Assembly (NCBI GenBank): GCA_914767715.1
Contig: OU612071.1
Coordinates: 20,332,948-20,396,947, forward strand
Direction: 5' to 3'
From: Membranipora membranacea
Lineage: Eukaryota; Bryozoa; Gymnolaemata; Cheilostomatida; Membraniporidae
Length of the DNA: 64,000 nt
Made by a program: the position numbers and the translations under genes. How positions within the stretch are numbered: the stretch's first letter is position 1; each line of letters starts with the position of its first letter. Below are positions 33,570-43,946 of the stretch, piece by piece. Under the pieces are notes generated by a model. That model saw only the letters and a list, made by a program, of their open reading frames with translations, ran no database searches and was not told where the DNA came from.

Positions 33570-34590
33570 TGATAGGTTATCAAGTAGATATCGACCACTT
33601 ATTTCTGTATGTATAATTTTGTGATTTTCTTTATCGTTATTTTTATTGACACGTTCACGTTTCATGTTTGTCTTCCTCATTTAATTTTTTATGTTGTTGT
33701 TGTTACAGTTATAACAGAATAATGTAATAACTGCAACCAACCATATAATACACCGTCACAGTGTGCCATGCTGAATCTGCAGATGCTACTGCTACTGCTG
33801 GGATGTTAGCCAACATCTACACTTCTATTGCAAAGGGCATGAATCCAAGAATATCTAGGGCTGGTTGTTGACATTTATCTAAGGGAGAATTTGACTTTTA
33901 ACATACCAAAATACTACTTAATCTGGCGTTGCATTTAGCGTGATAAGATACTGTTGCAAAACAGATTACAGTGTGTTTAAACAAGAATTTTCAGGTATAA
34001 CAACCTTGGACAGCTAAAACCAAGGAGTCTGAAGCTGATGAAGTATGCCGAGTGGCTCCATGTGTGGGTGTGTGGGGTATGTGACAATATCACAATGCTG
34101 ACCAGAGCCATGAGGTTTACCATGTTCAAGAGAAAACCTTGCTGCGCCCAACCAGCTCACAGATGATCTCAAGCTTGCTAAGACAATAGTATACATACAC
34201 TGAATTACATTCTTCTCTTAGAATGGAAATAGTATCATAGCGTTATACGGTTAGGACACTAAACACAGGGACCCATCTGACTGTTATCTGATTGGCTGTC
34301 CCTAGTAGCATGAATAATTAGCCTGAGAAATTGTCTTGTTTACAAAATTGCAAACAGTAATTATACCCCTACAGTGTCGATGATTAGGGCATTTCTAGAT
34401 TGCTACTAGGGACTGGCTATTTTTGCAAGCCCTTTGTTTTGCAAAAGAAAGCTAATGATGCTATTCCAGATATGGAATTCAATGTATACATAATAAATAA
34501 CTTCTCATGTCTCGATAGAAATGTGAGAACTGCAGCCCAAGTTACCTCAGGGAAATGTTCTCAGAATTGGTTGATGATAATCCTAGAAAG
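33570..34590. other. Unassigned DNA
   Basis: No feature supported beyond short open frames without domain signals. Confidence 0.4.
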
Positions 34591-34591
34591 C

Positions 34592-35060
34592 AGCTGAAGT
34601 GCCATCATTGGAAAACTGTTAATGAAAAGATCAATGGGAAAGCTGTGTCTACACTAAAGAGGATTGAACTTAATGTTTATTCAGTGGCACCTCAAAGCTC
34701 TCTGCATTAAAAAATGCAGCAAACCCTGGGCCCTAATCAAGTGGTGGTGGTTGCAGATTTTTCAGAAATTACAAATGTGGCAGTGGTCAGAAGAACGAAC
34801 CTGCTATCATCTACGTTCAATGGTGATACTATCCACCTGGTTATCATCATATTTTTAGAAGGGAACAGTGTGGAAAGAGATTCTGTCGTTTCATTGTTTG
34901 ACAACCTAGCCAATGACCATGCCGCAGCTGTGGGACTTTCATCGAGATTTTGTCTGAACATATGAAGATACATTACCCGCATATCATAGATCTGATCATA
35001 TGGTCCGATGGCTGTGAGGCTCAATACAAATCAAGATTACTGTTTGATGATGAGTAGTCT
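34592..35060 (+). pseudogene. Putative DDE-type transposase fragment, family unassigned
   Basis: The frame shifts between pieces. They include KCHHWKTVNEKINGKAVSTL near 34,600, NQVVVVADFSEITNVAVV near 34,735, a stretch ending FDNLANDHAAAVGL near 34,900, and HYPHIIDLIIWSDGCEAQYK near 34,970. The pattern D-F-(A/S)-E followed ~80 residues later by SDG-x-x-AQYKS recurs in multicopy proteins of marine invertebrate genomes as I recall them, and the two Asp residues could be catalytic. I cannot assign a superfamily. Frame changes and stops show it is a relic. Confidence 0.4.
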
Positions 35061-35854
35061 CATCTCGGCTTTGCTTATAATGGCATCAGGTATTTACAGC
35101 TTTCAGCTTGTTAACTGGCTGTGATGATTTTCGATGTTTTACCATTGGATTTCATTTCATAAGAGTGAACTGTAAGGAAGTTGTAAGTCCAGTTATTGAC
35201 GTTGTTATCAACTCCCTTCTCTACCATTTTGTGGCTCAGACGAGCTGGGTTTATAGTATTGAAGGCACTGCTGAAATCAATTCTGACCAAATATAAAATC
35301 TAGGCCAATGCCTTTACATACCTCCACATGTACCGGAACATTATTTACATGATTTACAGAAAACAACTCCAATCTCTGATTAACATCAGGTAAAATGAGG
35401 GGCACATGTTTGGATTCAAAATCATAATCGACAGCAACAGAGCACTAAACATATTTTTCTCTCAAATTGACTGAATCGTTAGTGAGTGACAGGGCTCTAA
35501 TCGGACGCCCAGCACTGTCACATTGACTATCATAAAATGCTCATGTGTTGGCATCATATCTACTGTCATTAGCATTTAGCCAAGAATTTTGCACAGTGGA
35601 GATAGTAGTAAACTGGTCACCGAGATGGAGAAAAACACGTCTGGTGGTGTACCACTCAACCAAGACTCTGCAGAAATAAATACAACATACATATTCAACG
35701 GTATGGTCCTAATAGAAAAGAATAGAGGTCAAATTGGCCAATATGTTGACGACTACGCCTCAAGAATTCGCTCAGAAGTTCATATTTTGCTTCTAGGTTG
35801 TATCAACATGGTAGCTGATCGCTATGATAACCAGGTTCAATCAAAAACAGAGGA

Positions 35855-36432
35855 ATAATATCAGTAAAATAGATGGTGTGTGGTGTGGCAGCTCGGAATT
35901 AGCAGAGCGTCTGAATGAGCACCTGGTCCGTGTTGGAGGTGAGCTACAGACGGAACCTCAAATGTCACATATAGGACATGTTAGATCATCACTGTTACAG
36001 ATAAAAACAAATAAATCTGTTAACTCTGCCAATGTTCCACCTTGGATCGGCCAGGAATTTGCCATGTTCAAACAGAAGTAGTACCCAGAAATTTGGAAAA
36101 TGGCTCAGGTAGTTCCTATCTCAAAAGTGCCAACTCCGCAAAAATTTAAAGATTTCCGCCCCATCAGCCTACTACACCACTGTGGCAAAGTAGCAGAACA
36201 GTTCTTCATGAATGAGTACCGAAAGCAGGTTCTACCATCCATCAGTAGGGGACAATTGGCATACCAACCAGGAGTAAGCACAACAGATGCGCTGATATAT
36301 ACACCAGACCACTGGACCAGTATGCTCGACAAAAAGGATGTCAACGCTGTTGAAGTCATTTTTAAAGACTTCAGCAAGGCTTTCGATTCATTACAACCAT
36401 CAAAACTTGCTGAAGCCCTACAAGACTCCTGA
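35855..36432 (+). pseudogene. LINE reverse transcriptase fragment, one in-frame stop in a long frame
   Basis: A single plus-strand phase runs from about 35,855 to 36,432, broken only by a TAG at 36,079-36,081. Landmarks are MAQVVPISKVPTPQKFKDF and RPISLLHHCGKVAEQF (RT motif 1-2 region), RGQLAYQPGVSTTDAL, and VIFKDFSKAFDSLQPSKLA (motif A, first catalytic Asp). The frame ends before the second catalytic box. Homologous-looking but broken sequence runs on to about 36,600. It is a different LINE lineage from the one at 26 kb and much less decayed. Confidence 0.7.
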
Positions 36433-36609
36433 CATATTGAGACTTTCTCTAAGTTTCATGACCAGAAGAAATTAGCAATGCGTTAGGACAATATCCGCAA
36501 TTTCAGACTATATACCACCAAAATAATTGCCTAGCTTGATGGAAACATCAGGTGTCAGCTTGACAAGTTGCTTTCACCACACAGCTGATGCTGGGGAGTT
36601 ATCCCTTCC

Positions 36610-38768
36610 CCTCAAAAGCTAGCAGAGATACTAAGAATCTGGTCAAAATGTTGGACCAGTTTCGAGGCAATCTGGAGAAAAGGGAAACGAGGGTTGTTAG
36701 AACTCGAAGATAAAGAACTAAAAGTAGATGACCGGTACAGCAATAAAAAAAATTGAATACGAGTAAAAGAGAGCTGAGATTTGGGCTGCTCAAGCGTAAG
36801 AGAACAAAATAAGAGAGGCAATTGGCATGAGCGATGGCAGAGGAACCAAACTATAGGCAAAATTCTGCGGGCCAGGTTTGATTACACAACCATGGAATAA
36901 CCACACGTACCAATAGACAAGAATAGGTAGGTATCAGTGCAGCATGATTCCGAGCTTAAGCCATACAGGAAGCCCCGGCATGCATCTGGTCAAGCTCCAG
37001 CTGCTCTAGAGCCAAGTAGAAGACCTAATATGAAGGGGGCTAGTGATGAACCTCAGAAAATGACTAGTTTGTCAATTAGCTCCAAGGCTAAACATCTTAG
37101 GAGTGGGCAACCCTAAAATAGACGATCAGTTTGCGTCTGATTTTGTAATTGTCTCTAAGAGAGAAGTACCAGAAAAAAGACACATGTCTTTCAATAATAA
37201 TTAATATTATTCTATTTACCTTTACTCTTACATGGGGACTAAAAGATATATCAAAGCAGGGTTGAGATTCACTATTTGCCCCAACCTATAAGCCCCTATA
37301 AAGGGTGGGTTGAATATCCACAAATCATACTTATGTCTCTCTGTCAACAACTCTTTATTGTAATGAAAACTGTCTTCGGATGTTGGTTTTTCTTGATTTC
37401 TTAGATGCTTGCAAGCCATCAGAAATAGGACCTGTACCCACTTTATGTATACAGTATGTACTAAGAGATTCTGGATTTATGCCAGAGCGAGGAACCTGTT
37501 GGATATGCCCAATGCCAGTATTTCGACAGTAGTAACATTAAGGAAACTACACAATAGTGCAGAATCTTCAATGAGCACTCTATCCTGTTTATAATGAATT
37601 GTTTAACCTTAACAGCGACAAGCCTACAAACAAAGCCTTCTCGAACAGATAGGACCAAACAGAGTTTATTGAAGAGGCGATGAAAAAGTTCTCTTCTATA
37701 AAGAGCAGATAATTCTGTCAAATTTCACTCAATTAATGGTTTTGTGAAACTAAAACAAAGCTGGACTCCCTAACTCCACTTAGTGGGTATGGGCAGACAT
37801 TGTATCATAATTTATCAGAATGTACTGATTATGTGTCGACAATGCGGGATTTCCAGATCTGCTCAAATCAGTATAACCGAATGTAACTATACTCTAGATA
37901 AAAATCTAATCGCGGATATCTTCAAATCAGATGAGTATTTCTTTTAGCTGCCTTCCGTGTTAATTTTTTAATACATTTGAACAACTTCTACAGCTAAAAA
38001 TAGCAAAAAGACGGATAGAAACACACGAAAAACTATTGCATCGTATCAATTCTCTGATCAATAACTTATGTAGAAAAAAAGTGTTGTGGTGAACCGTGAA
38101 AGCTGAGGAAAAAAGACTTTAAGCCGGAGTTTGATGACCGAGCCTGTTGGTGTATACCAGTCAACTACCTATGTAATATAACATTTGGAGCAAGAAAAGA
38201 AATCTCCAAAAGCTGCAATTGATATAAGCTCAGCTGTCAGATCACAAATCTCAGTACGCTTCCTGACATTAAAAATATTTTGAAAAACAAATCTTTGGGT
38301 CAGTTGTTTGGGTCGAGGCCGGATACCAGTCTTTGTTAATCATCAGATGTAGGCAGGTATGATATAATGAGAAATCAGAATGGAATGAGGCATGGATCAC
38401 TAACCATTTGGTATATGTTAAAGTTAATTTAAGACTATTTGTAGTGCTGGATTGTCAATATCTGAGAGGACAGAGGTCACCAAAGTCAGCTACCGGAGCT
38501 GATCATGACAAAAATGAGATAAAAATCAGAATAAGACTCAGTGCATGGTAAGAGGTGATTCAACTACTTACACTTCTTCCAAGTACAAGGGCGTTAGATA
38601 AAATTGTTCATGATTTCAGTGTGTCACACCGTCAAGTCAGTGAGGTGCGGGAATTAAAGAAATAAAAGGGAATTTAGCCCTTAATTCAACAAACGTAGCA
38701 AGCATTTAGGTGATGTCACCAAGGCAGTTTTAGATTGTTACATTGACAGCAATTTCTTCGCGTGATGC
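36610..38768. other. Unassigned DNA
   Basis: No gene, RNA or structured repeat that I can support; several short open frames overlap on both strands. Confidence 0.4.
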
Positions 38769-40213
38769 CAGGAACTCACTCGATGAACCTGATGGCCATG
38801 GCTGACTCTTGTTATCGTTTCATCTTTGTGGACAATGTCCAGCTCGGTTGTGAGGCGAATGGGGGTGTCTGGGAGTGGTGCAACTTCAATCGTAGAATGC
38901 AGAGTGGTAGGGTTCAACTGAGATATAAGAAACTTCTTGCACATAATAGGCTACATTTCGAGTCCCATCAATTTTTTGGGCTTATTCACAAATGTAGATC
39001 CCTTCATTTCATGATGTCAACTCCATCCAACAATCAAACTTGGGTACATCCCCGCTGCACACTTATAAAGCAAGGCAAAGATTGCAGCTACATATATAGT
39101 ATCCAGTAAATTATCTTCTTTCTTTTTTACAATTCTATTCGACCTTGAAAATAGCAACATGAGCGTTGTTATTTTTAAGCTCAACTTAGACTTCCTATTT
39201 TATTAGTAATGTTCTGCTTTCAGGAGAAGCGAGGTTAACATGTCCCGAACCAGTTGACGAGCATATGCTACCATATTTCATTGTCGGGGACGAGGCCTTC
39301 CCTCTCAAGCCCTACCTCATCCAGCCTTTCCCTGGTAGAGATAATAGGAAAAATGAGGAACATAGAATATATAACTATAGACTGTCTAGAGCTCGCAGGG
39401 TCATTGAAAACACTTTTGCTGAGTTCAACATTTGGAGTCGTAGCAACTTGCGTGCAGCACACTACATAATTGTGCGAGTTGTACGAATAGGCTAGTTTCA
39501 CAATCACTTTTATCATAATAGAAAATCAAAACTGGCCGCATGACGAGGTTGGGGTGTTATGATGTACTAAAGTTTAGCCATAACTATGATGACAGTTGAG
39601 GTTGTGCTGTAGTGTGATTCAGCTGAAAAGTCACTTGCATTTATGTTTTCAAACTGACAGGACTGGTCAAGCCAACTTGTTCTGTTGAAATCAATATTTG
39701 AGTTTTCACAGAGGCATCTTTTTGTAAACCGAACTGAATGAAAATTAGGATACTACTATATAACAAAACTACTCGTGGATATGTACTGCTTGTGAAAGGT
39801 TATTGTAAACATCCTGGCCATAAAAAATGATAATATCATAGAGTCATTATCATAAAACTCCGTTTTATTGATTCAAGACAGGACAAAAGTTTCCATTTTT
39901 GTCATTTTTGTCAGCAATGAGATAATTTGGCTTTGTGGTACATGGCAAAAAGTTTATCAACATAGAGTTGAGCTCTGTAAAAAAAAACAACTGGACATCT
40001 CAAAGATTTATTTGATCTCTAACTACAACACTGAGGCTGAGGATCCACAACAACACGGTGATCTCTAGATCCTACCCAGATACCACGGTCATGGTACCAC
40101 CAATCGACCGACGAGGAGCTATCACAGACAGCTTATGAATTGTCCCATGTGATCACTTCAAGTGCTTTCGAAAGGGAGCACATTGACAGAAAGTATTCAG
40201 CTATAGGTGTACC
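38769..40213 (+). repeat. Harbinger 3' module, copy 1
   Basis: A direct repeat of 59,442-60,860 with very few differences. Both start exactly at AGGAACTCACTCGATGAACC and run to GTGTACCAAA. The module contains the second half of a Harbinger transposase plus ~700 bp of downstream DNA. Copy 1 is joined to Gypsy sequence at its right edge; copy 2 is joined to unrelated DNA. The sharp common left edge indicates that both derive from one already truncated source. Confidence 0.85.
38771..39495 (+). pseudogene. PIF/Harbinger transposase, C-terminal half (copy 1)
   Basis: Two exon-like pieces encode part of a HARBI1-type DDE transposase (DDE_Tnp_4 fold). The first, GTHSMNLMAMADSCYRFIFVD, carries the second catalytic Asp and is followed by GGVWEWCNF. 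The second, near 39,265, has PYFIVGDEAFPLKPYLIQPF and then RLSRARRVIENTFAEFNIW, with the catalytic Glu region. An AG acceptor (TGCTTTCAG, 39,222) precedes the second piece. The N-terminal DNA-binding half and first Asp are absent. The frame ends at 39,493. A matching N-terminal half lies at 51.3-52.9 kb in a separate element. Confidence 0.8.
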
Positions 40214-40217
40214 AAAG

Positions 40218-41807
40218 CACGATACTGACGCAAGCAATTACGGCGTTGGCTCCGTGTTGTCACAGGAACAGGACGATAGAGAAAAGGTGATTGCTTATTA
40301 TAGCAAAACATTATCCAATGCGGAGAAGAACTACTGTGTAACTCGCAGAGAGCTGCTAGCAGTGGTGCGAGCTGTCAAGCATTTTAGGCCCTACCTGTAT
40401 GGTCAGCGTTTCAAGGTGCGAACCGACCATGCTTTACTGATTTGGTTATGTCGACGTGTGGAACCGACAAGCCAAGTAGCTCGATGGCTCGAACTATTGT
40501 CGGAATTCAACTATACGATTGAATACAGGCCAGGAAAGAGGCACGGTAATGCTGATGGCATGAGTCGCTTACCATGCAGTGAGTGTAAACAGTGTGCTCG
40601 CATCCAAAGCAGTGGATCAGGACCTACTCAACAGGAGGTTTTGGATGAATGGGAGGCATCAGGCTTCGCATCAGTACATGTCGACCAAGGAGAGGTGGGC
40701 CCACTAACTAGTGGGGTGGAGGGCCACCAAGAGGAGAGGGTTGCTGCCCTACAGACGGACAATGACATAGCCACACTACAAAGACAGTCCCCGGGGGCTG
40801 TAGGTCAAATTTATCGTGCCATAGAATCTGGACAACAGATTTCCCAGGTCGAGCTGGGTGAAGGGGATCAGGAACTGTGTATGTTGGTTAGACTGTGGCC
40901 AACTTTGTTCCTGGATGAGCAAGGGATCTTACGTACCACGGTGACTAAACCAGGTCGGAGTGTACATCCTGCCATTTGCCCACCTTTGATGAGAACAGAG
41001 GTTATCTGGCGTTGTCACCAGATGGCTCACAGCGGAGCCAGTCGCACTACAGAACGGCTGCGTTTGAGCTGGTACTGGTATGGAATGGTGAGCATGGTGA
41101 GACGTACTTTGTCAACATGTGAGGTGTGCCAAGCGGCTAAGCATGGTAAAGCACCGAGTACAACAGGTACCCGCCATTTGTACAGCGGTCGGCCATGGCA
41201 GTGGGTTGCTATTGATCTAGTCGGGCCAATGCCACTAACACCGAGGGGTAATCGGTGGATCTTGGTCTTGAGTGACCACTTCACCCGTTGGGCGGAAGCC
41301 TTACCTATACCCGATGCCACAACACCCTCTGTCGCTTCAGCTCTACATACAGAGATATTCTCACGGTTTGGAATACCGGAGCAACTTCACAGCGACCAGG
41401 GGACTCAATTTGAGTCGGACTTGATGACAGAGTTGTGCTCGATATGGGGGTTGAACAAAACACACACGACGCCATACCGGCCCCAAGGTAATGGAGTGGT
41501 TGAACGCAATAACAGGACTATTGGTGACTCGTTGCGAGCCTTACTCCTAGGTGGCCAACAAACAGACTGGGATCTCTTGTTACCAGAGATAATGGCAGTG
41601 TTTAGAGCAACACCCCATACTGCTACTAAGGAAACGCCAAACTACATGTTCATGGGGAGGGAGAATCGGCTCCCAGATCTACTGGCCTATGGACACAAAC
41701 ACGAGATCACGTTCACAGTATGCAATAGAACTTGGAGAACGTATGATTGCTGTCCACGAGGAGCTACGCCTCAGCCAAAAGGCAGTGAGAATGAGGGACA
41801 CCGATGA
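40218..41807 (+). CDS. pol: Gypsy pol fragment: RNase H and integrase core
   Basis: About 530 codons in one frame; there is no native start, as the frame merely opens in the preceding repeat. RNase H begins DTDASNYGVGSVLSQ and continues TRRELLAVVRAVKHF and FKVRTDHALLIWL, then the connection region ending KRHGNADGMSRLPC. Integrase follows, with an HHCC zinc site (HQMAH ... CEVC near 41,015-41,130), D1 in WVAIDLVGP, D2 in QLHSDQGTQF and the catalytic Glu in GVVERNNRTI. The frame then drifts and stops at 41,807, while the true C-terminal domain continues in another frame from 41,689. It has no reverse transcriptase domain. Confidence 0.9.
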   Translation, partial: HDTDASNYGVGSVLSQEQDDREKVIAYYSKTLSNAEKNYCVTRRELLAVVRAVKHFRPYLYGQRFKVRTDHALLIWLCRRVEPTSQVARWLELLSEFNYTIEYRPGKRHGNADGMSRLPCSECKQCARIQSSGSGPTQQEVLDEWEASGFASVHVDQGEVGPLTSGVEGHQEERVAALQTDNDIATLQRQSPGAVGQIYRAIESGQQISQVELGEGDQELCMLVRLWPTLFLDEQGILRTTVTKPGRSVHPAICPPLMRTEVIWRCHQMAHSGASRTTERLRLSWYWYGMVSMVRRTLSTCEVCQAAKHGKAPSTTGTRHLYSGRPWQWVAIDLVGPMPLTPRGNRWILVLSDHFTRWAEALPIPDATTPSVASALHTEIFSRFGIPEQLHSDQGTQFESDLMTELCSIWGLNKTHTTPYRPQGNGVVERNNRTIGDSLRALLLGGQQTDWDLLLPEIMAVFRATPHTATKETPNYMFMGRENRLPDLLAYGHKHEITFTVCNRTWRTYDCCPRGATPQPKGSENEGHR

Positions 41808-42876
41808 GCCACCGCTATATGCTGTAGGTGACCTTGTATGGATGGTAAACCACCAAAGGAGGCGTGGAGAGATGGGAAAACTCAAAGAGAAGTATGTTGG
41901 GCCCTATACTATTAAAGAAGTTCGCCCCAACCACACCTACATCATAGCACAGGGAGAGCGGATGTCCGTACAAAGCGAAGCGAGGCTTAAGCCTTTTGTA
42001 GAATGTCCAAGTCTTGGGGGCAGGGCACCAGCTTCCAGTGAACCTTACCTCCAGCGACCACGGAGGAGGGCTGGACAGAAGCCTAGACAAGTGGACGAAG
42101 AAATACCTGTGGAACCACAGTCAGTCGAGGAGACAGGAGAGGTGATAGTCTACGAGGTCCCATCAGATGAGGAAGACACTGTGACTACCGATGTTAAACA
42201 GGAGCCTCAGGAATGGACAACAGAAGAGAGCACTTCAGAATGGAAAGAGCCGACAAACACTGGTCGTATCCGCCGTAGACCAACATACCTACAGGAATAT
42301 GACTGTTCGACTATTGACACTAGGAACAACCAGTATGCAAACAATGCGGAAATCATGCTATCAAGTGACCACTCTGGTTCGGATAGTCAAGTCAATACAG
42401 CAGAGGTAAAAGTAAAAGTAAGAGGCCCAGGGATATATTATAGGAACCATCATCCGGATCATTGCATGTTGATGCATGAAACTAATTATGTTCGTTTTGC
42501 AGAAATGGAATACCAGGAGCAATGTGATTCCAGTGATGGCGAGTTTGAAGAGGTACCCGAAGACCCTATATTCAACCTGCTTTCTCAGTTTGAGACGAAG
42601 GAGAACCAAGACACCGGAGAACCAGAGGAAACCACCAAGGCTGACAGTGAGCCCCTAACACCACCTTTCCCCCAGTATGAGGAAGAAACTGATGATGGTA
42701 CCTCAGGGGAAGTCTGGAAACGGGGACAACCCGGGTCGGAGATACGCAAAAGACGGCTCTCGTCGTCATCAGAGGAGGGAGGCGAGATGGACGTTGCCCC
42801 ATCTGCCCCCGAGACCGATGTGATGCCCGTTGTGCCAGCCACATCAGTGGAAAATGGTGGTGAAACCAACATGTAG
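41689..42876 (+). CDS. Gypsy integrase C-terminal domain plus acidic tail
   Basis: Overlaps the pol frame by 118 bases in a different phase. The first ~105 residues are the integrase C-terminal (GPY/F-like) domain: SRSQYAIELGERM, LYAVGDLVWMVNHQRRRGEM, KEKYVGPYTIKEV and SEARLKPFVE. About 290 residues of acidic, Pro-, Glu- and Ser-rich sequence follow, with a basic RIRRRPTYLQEYD patch and, near the end, KRRLSSSSEEGGEMDV. The start shown is a convenience; natural translation would come from pol. Since integrase is not normally split, I take the phase change as damage to this copy, though a programmed shift cannot be excluded. The long tail is unusual and its role is unknown. Confidence 0.75.
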   Translation: MDTNTRSRSQYAIELGERMIAVHEELRLSQKAVRMRDTDEPPLYAVGDLVWMVNHQRRRGEMGKLKEKYVGPYTIKEVRPNHTYIIAQGERMSVQSEARLKPFVECPSLGGRAPASSEPYLQRPRRRAGQKPRQVDEEIPVEPQSVEETGEVIVYEVPSDEEDTVTTDVKQEPQEWTTEESTSEWKEPTNTGRIRRRPTYLQEYDCSTIDTRNNQYANNAEIMLSSDHSGSDSQVNTAEVKVKVRGPGIYYRNHHPDHCMLMHETNYVRFAEMEYQEQCDSSDGEFEEVPEDPIFNLLSQFETKENQDTGEPEETTKADSEPLTPPFPQYEEETDDGTSGEVWKRGQPGSEIRKRRLSSSSEEGGEMDVAPSAPETDVMPVVPATSVENGGETNM

Positions 42877-43186
42877 GGATGTGCGTTTTCTGCCCGTGGG
42901 AGAACAGGAGAAGATTCAAGAGGAAGAGCGTAAGGGGAGACTTGACCAATACCGAATCCCTAAGAAACCCCATAAACAAGCTAAGGAATCGAGAGAGAAC
43001 CCGCTCCGTGTGAAGTTTGTGGCAGAAAGAAGTGAGCGGCGTCACCGCTGTGCCCGAGAGTCCATGTCCAGAAATCCCGGCTCTCGGACATGCCCTTTGG
43101 AGTCCTGCCAGGCAACAGAAAGGACGGCAACTGCTCTAGAAAACCATGTCTGGAGCCACTTCTTCAGACGAGTGTGTGGTTGTTGA
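42830..43186 (+). CDS. Post-pol ORF with C2H2-like zinc finger
   Basis: About 118 codons, overlapping the end of the integrase-tail frame in another phase. A basic region (EEERKGRLDQYRIPKKPHKQ) leads to CARESMSRNPGSRTCPLESC and ALENHVWSHFF, giving C-x4-C-x12-H-x3-H, a C2H2 zinc-finger spacing. It ends RVCGC just where the next frame begins, so the two frames probably belong to one protein split by a shift or by splicing. This occupies the position where env or accessory genes sit in some Gypsy elements. No signal peptide or membrane segment is present, so it is not envelope-like. A nucleic-acid-binding role is inference. Confidence 0.5.
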   Translation: MCQPHQWKMVVKPTCRDVRFLPVGEQEKIQEEERKGRLDQYRIPKKPHKQAKESRENPLRVKFVAERSERRHRCARESMSRNPGSRTCPLESCQATERTATALENHVWSHFFRRVCGC

Positions 43187-43922
43187 GCTGTCCGTTTTAC
43201 GTCAGGCCAGATGTTTGAACACCACTCGAGGACCTCTAAACCTGGAGACCCACACAGCAAGCCACGTTGTTGGCACAATAAGGAAAAAATGTACATCATG
43301 TAGATCATGGGACAAATTCCGGCAACAGATTTCCTTGCCAGTACCACAGGAGTGGCCTAGAGCCATTTACGACCCCCCACGGTTCGGAACAACAAGGACA
43401 CCCAGAGAGCCAACAGCCACCAGTGAGACAGAACCAACCCTCAAAAAGTTGACTGTTCCACTGCGGGGAATCGGTAACACACCGGAGACCAGCTCTGCTG
43501 TCGCTGTGTCTGCCTCATTCACTAGTCAGAGAACTGCCGTTGCTGCAACTACTCCTCAGATGAACAAAGAAGGCCGCCGTACGGTTATTGCAACCGTACA
43601 GTCCAAACCAGTCGGAGCAGTACAACCGAGTCCTGTGAGACCAGGCCCACCACTAGGACCAGGACCGATAAAGATGACACCGCTGGAGCAGCTTGTGCCA
43701 TCACCAGGACAGGACTCGAGTGTTCTCATCCATGAGATCAAACAATCACTGGAGTCTGTACACCAAGAAATCGCGTTGGCCGATTTGATTCATGATGAGA
43801 TTGAGACAGCGATGGGGAAGATTGCAGACTATATGGCTGAAGAGCGAAAGGTGAGACGGCGAGTCGCGGGGCAGGTTAGAGAAATACAGAAGAAGGTGCA
43901 GCAGTTTGACAATAAACAATAG
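43146..43922 (+). CDS. Post-pol ORF, Pro-rich with C-terminal coiled coil
   Basis: About 258 codons ending at TAG 43,920-43,922, just before the polypurine tract. The first part contains CTSCRSWDKFRQQISLPVPQ, the middle is Pro/Thr-rich (VGAVQPSPVRPGPPLGPGPI), and the last ~70 residues (IHEIKQSLESVHQEIALADL to REIQKKVQQFDNKQ) have heptad-like spacing typical of a coiled coil. It overlaps the zinc-finger frame by 40 bases. The layout of finger, disordered Pro-rich linker and coiled coil resembles a gag-like or regulatory nucleic-acid-binding protein, but no gag or env motif is present. I do not recognise a named family. Confidence 0.55.
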   Translation: MSGATSSDECVVVELSVLRQARCLNTTRGPLNLETHTASHVVGTIRKKCTSCRSWDKFRQQISLPVPQEWPRAIYDPPRFGTTRTPREPTATSETEPTLKKLTVPLRGIGNTPETSSAVAVSASFTSQRTAVAATTPQMNKEGRRTVIATVQSKPVGAVQPSPVRPGPPLGPGPIKMTPLEQLVPSPGQDSSVLIHEIKQSLESVHQEIALADLIHDEIETAMGKIADYMAEERKVRRRVAGQVREIQKKVQQFDNKQ

Positions 43923-43937
43923 ACGGTAGTTTATTGT

Positions 43938-43945
43938 GAAGGGGG
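43938..43945 (+). promoter_or_regulatory. Polypurine tract (plus-strand primer site)
   Basis: GAAGGGGG directly before the LTR start TGTGTGG; a single C intervenes. Position and composition fit the plus-strand DNA primer of a Gypsy element. Confidence 0.75.
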
Positions 43946-43946
43946 C

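Noticed and set aside
41689-41807. Programmed frameshift in Gypsy integrase
   Set aside because: No slippery site or stop-proximal structure was recognised, and Gypsy integrase is normally uninterrupted; mutation is the simpler view for now.
43556-43741. Gly/Pro-rich minus-strand frame in the post-pol region
   Set aside because: Mirror of the Pro-rich plus-strand ORF.
42830-43922. Envelope gene of an endogenous retrovirus
   Set aside because: No signal peptide, membrane segment or fusion-protein features; the layout is nucleic-acid-binding and coiled coil.
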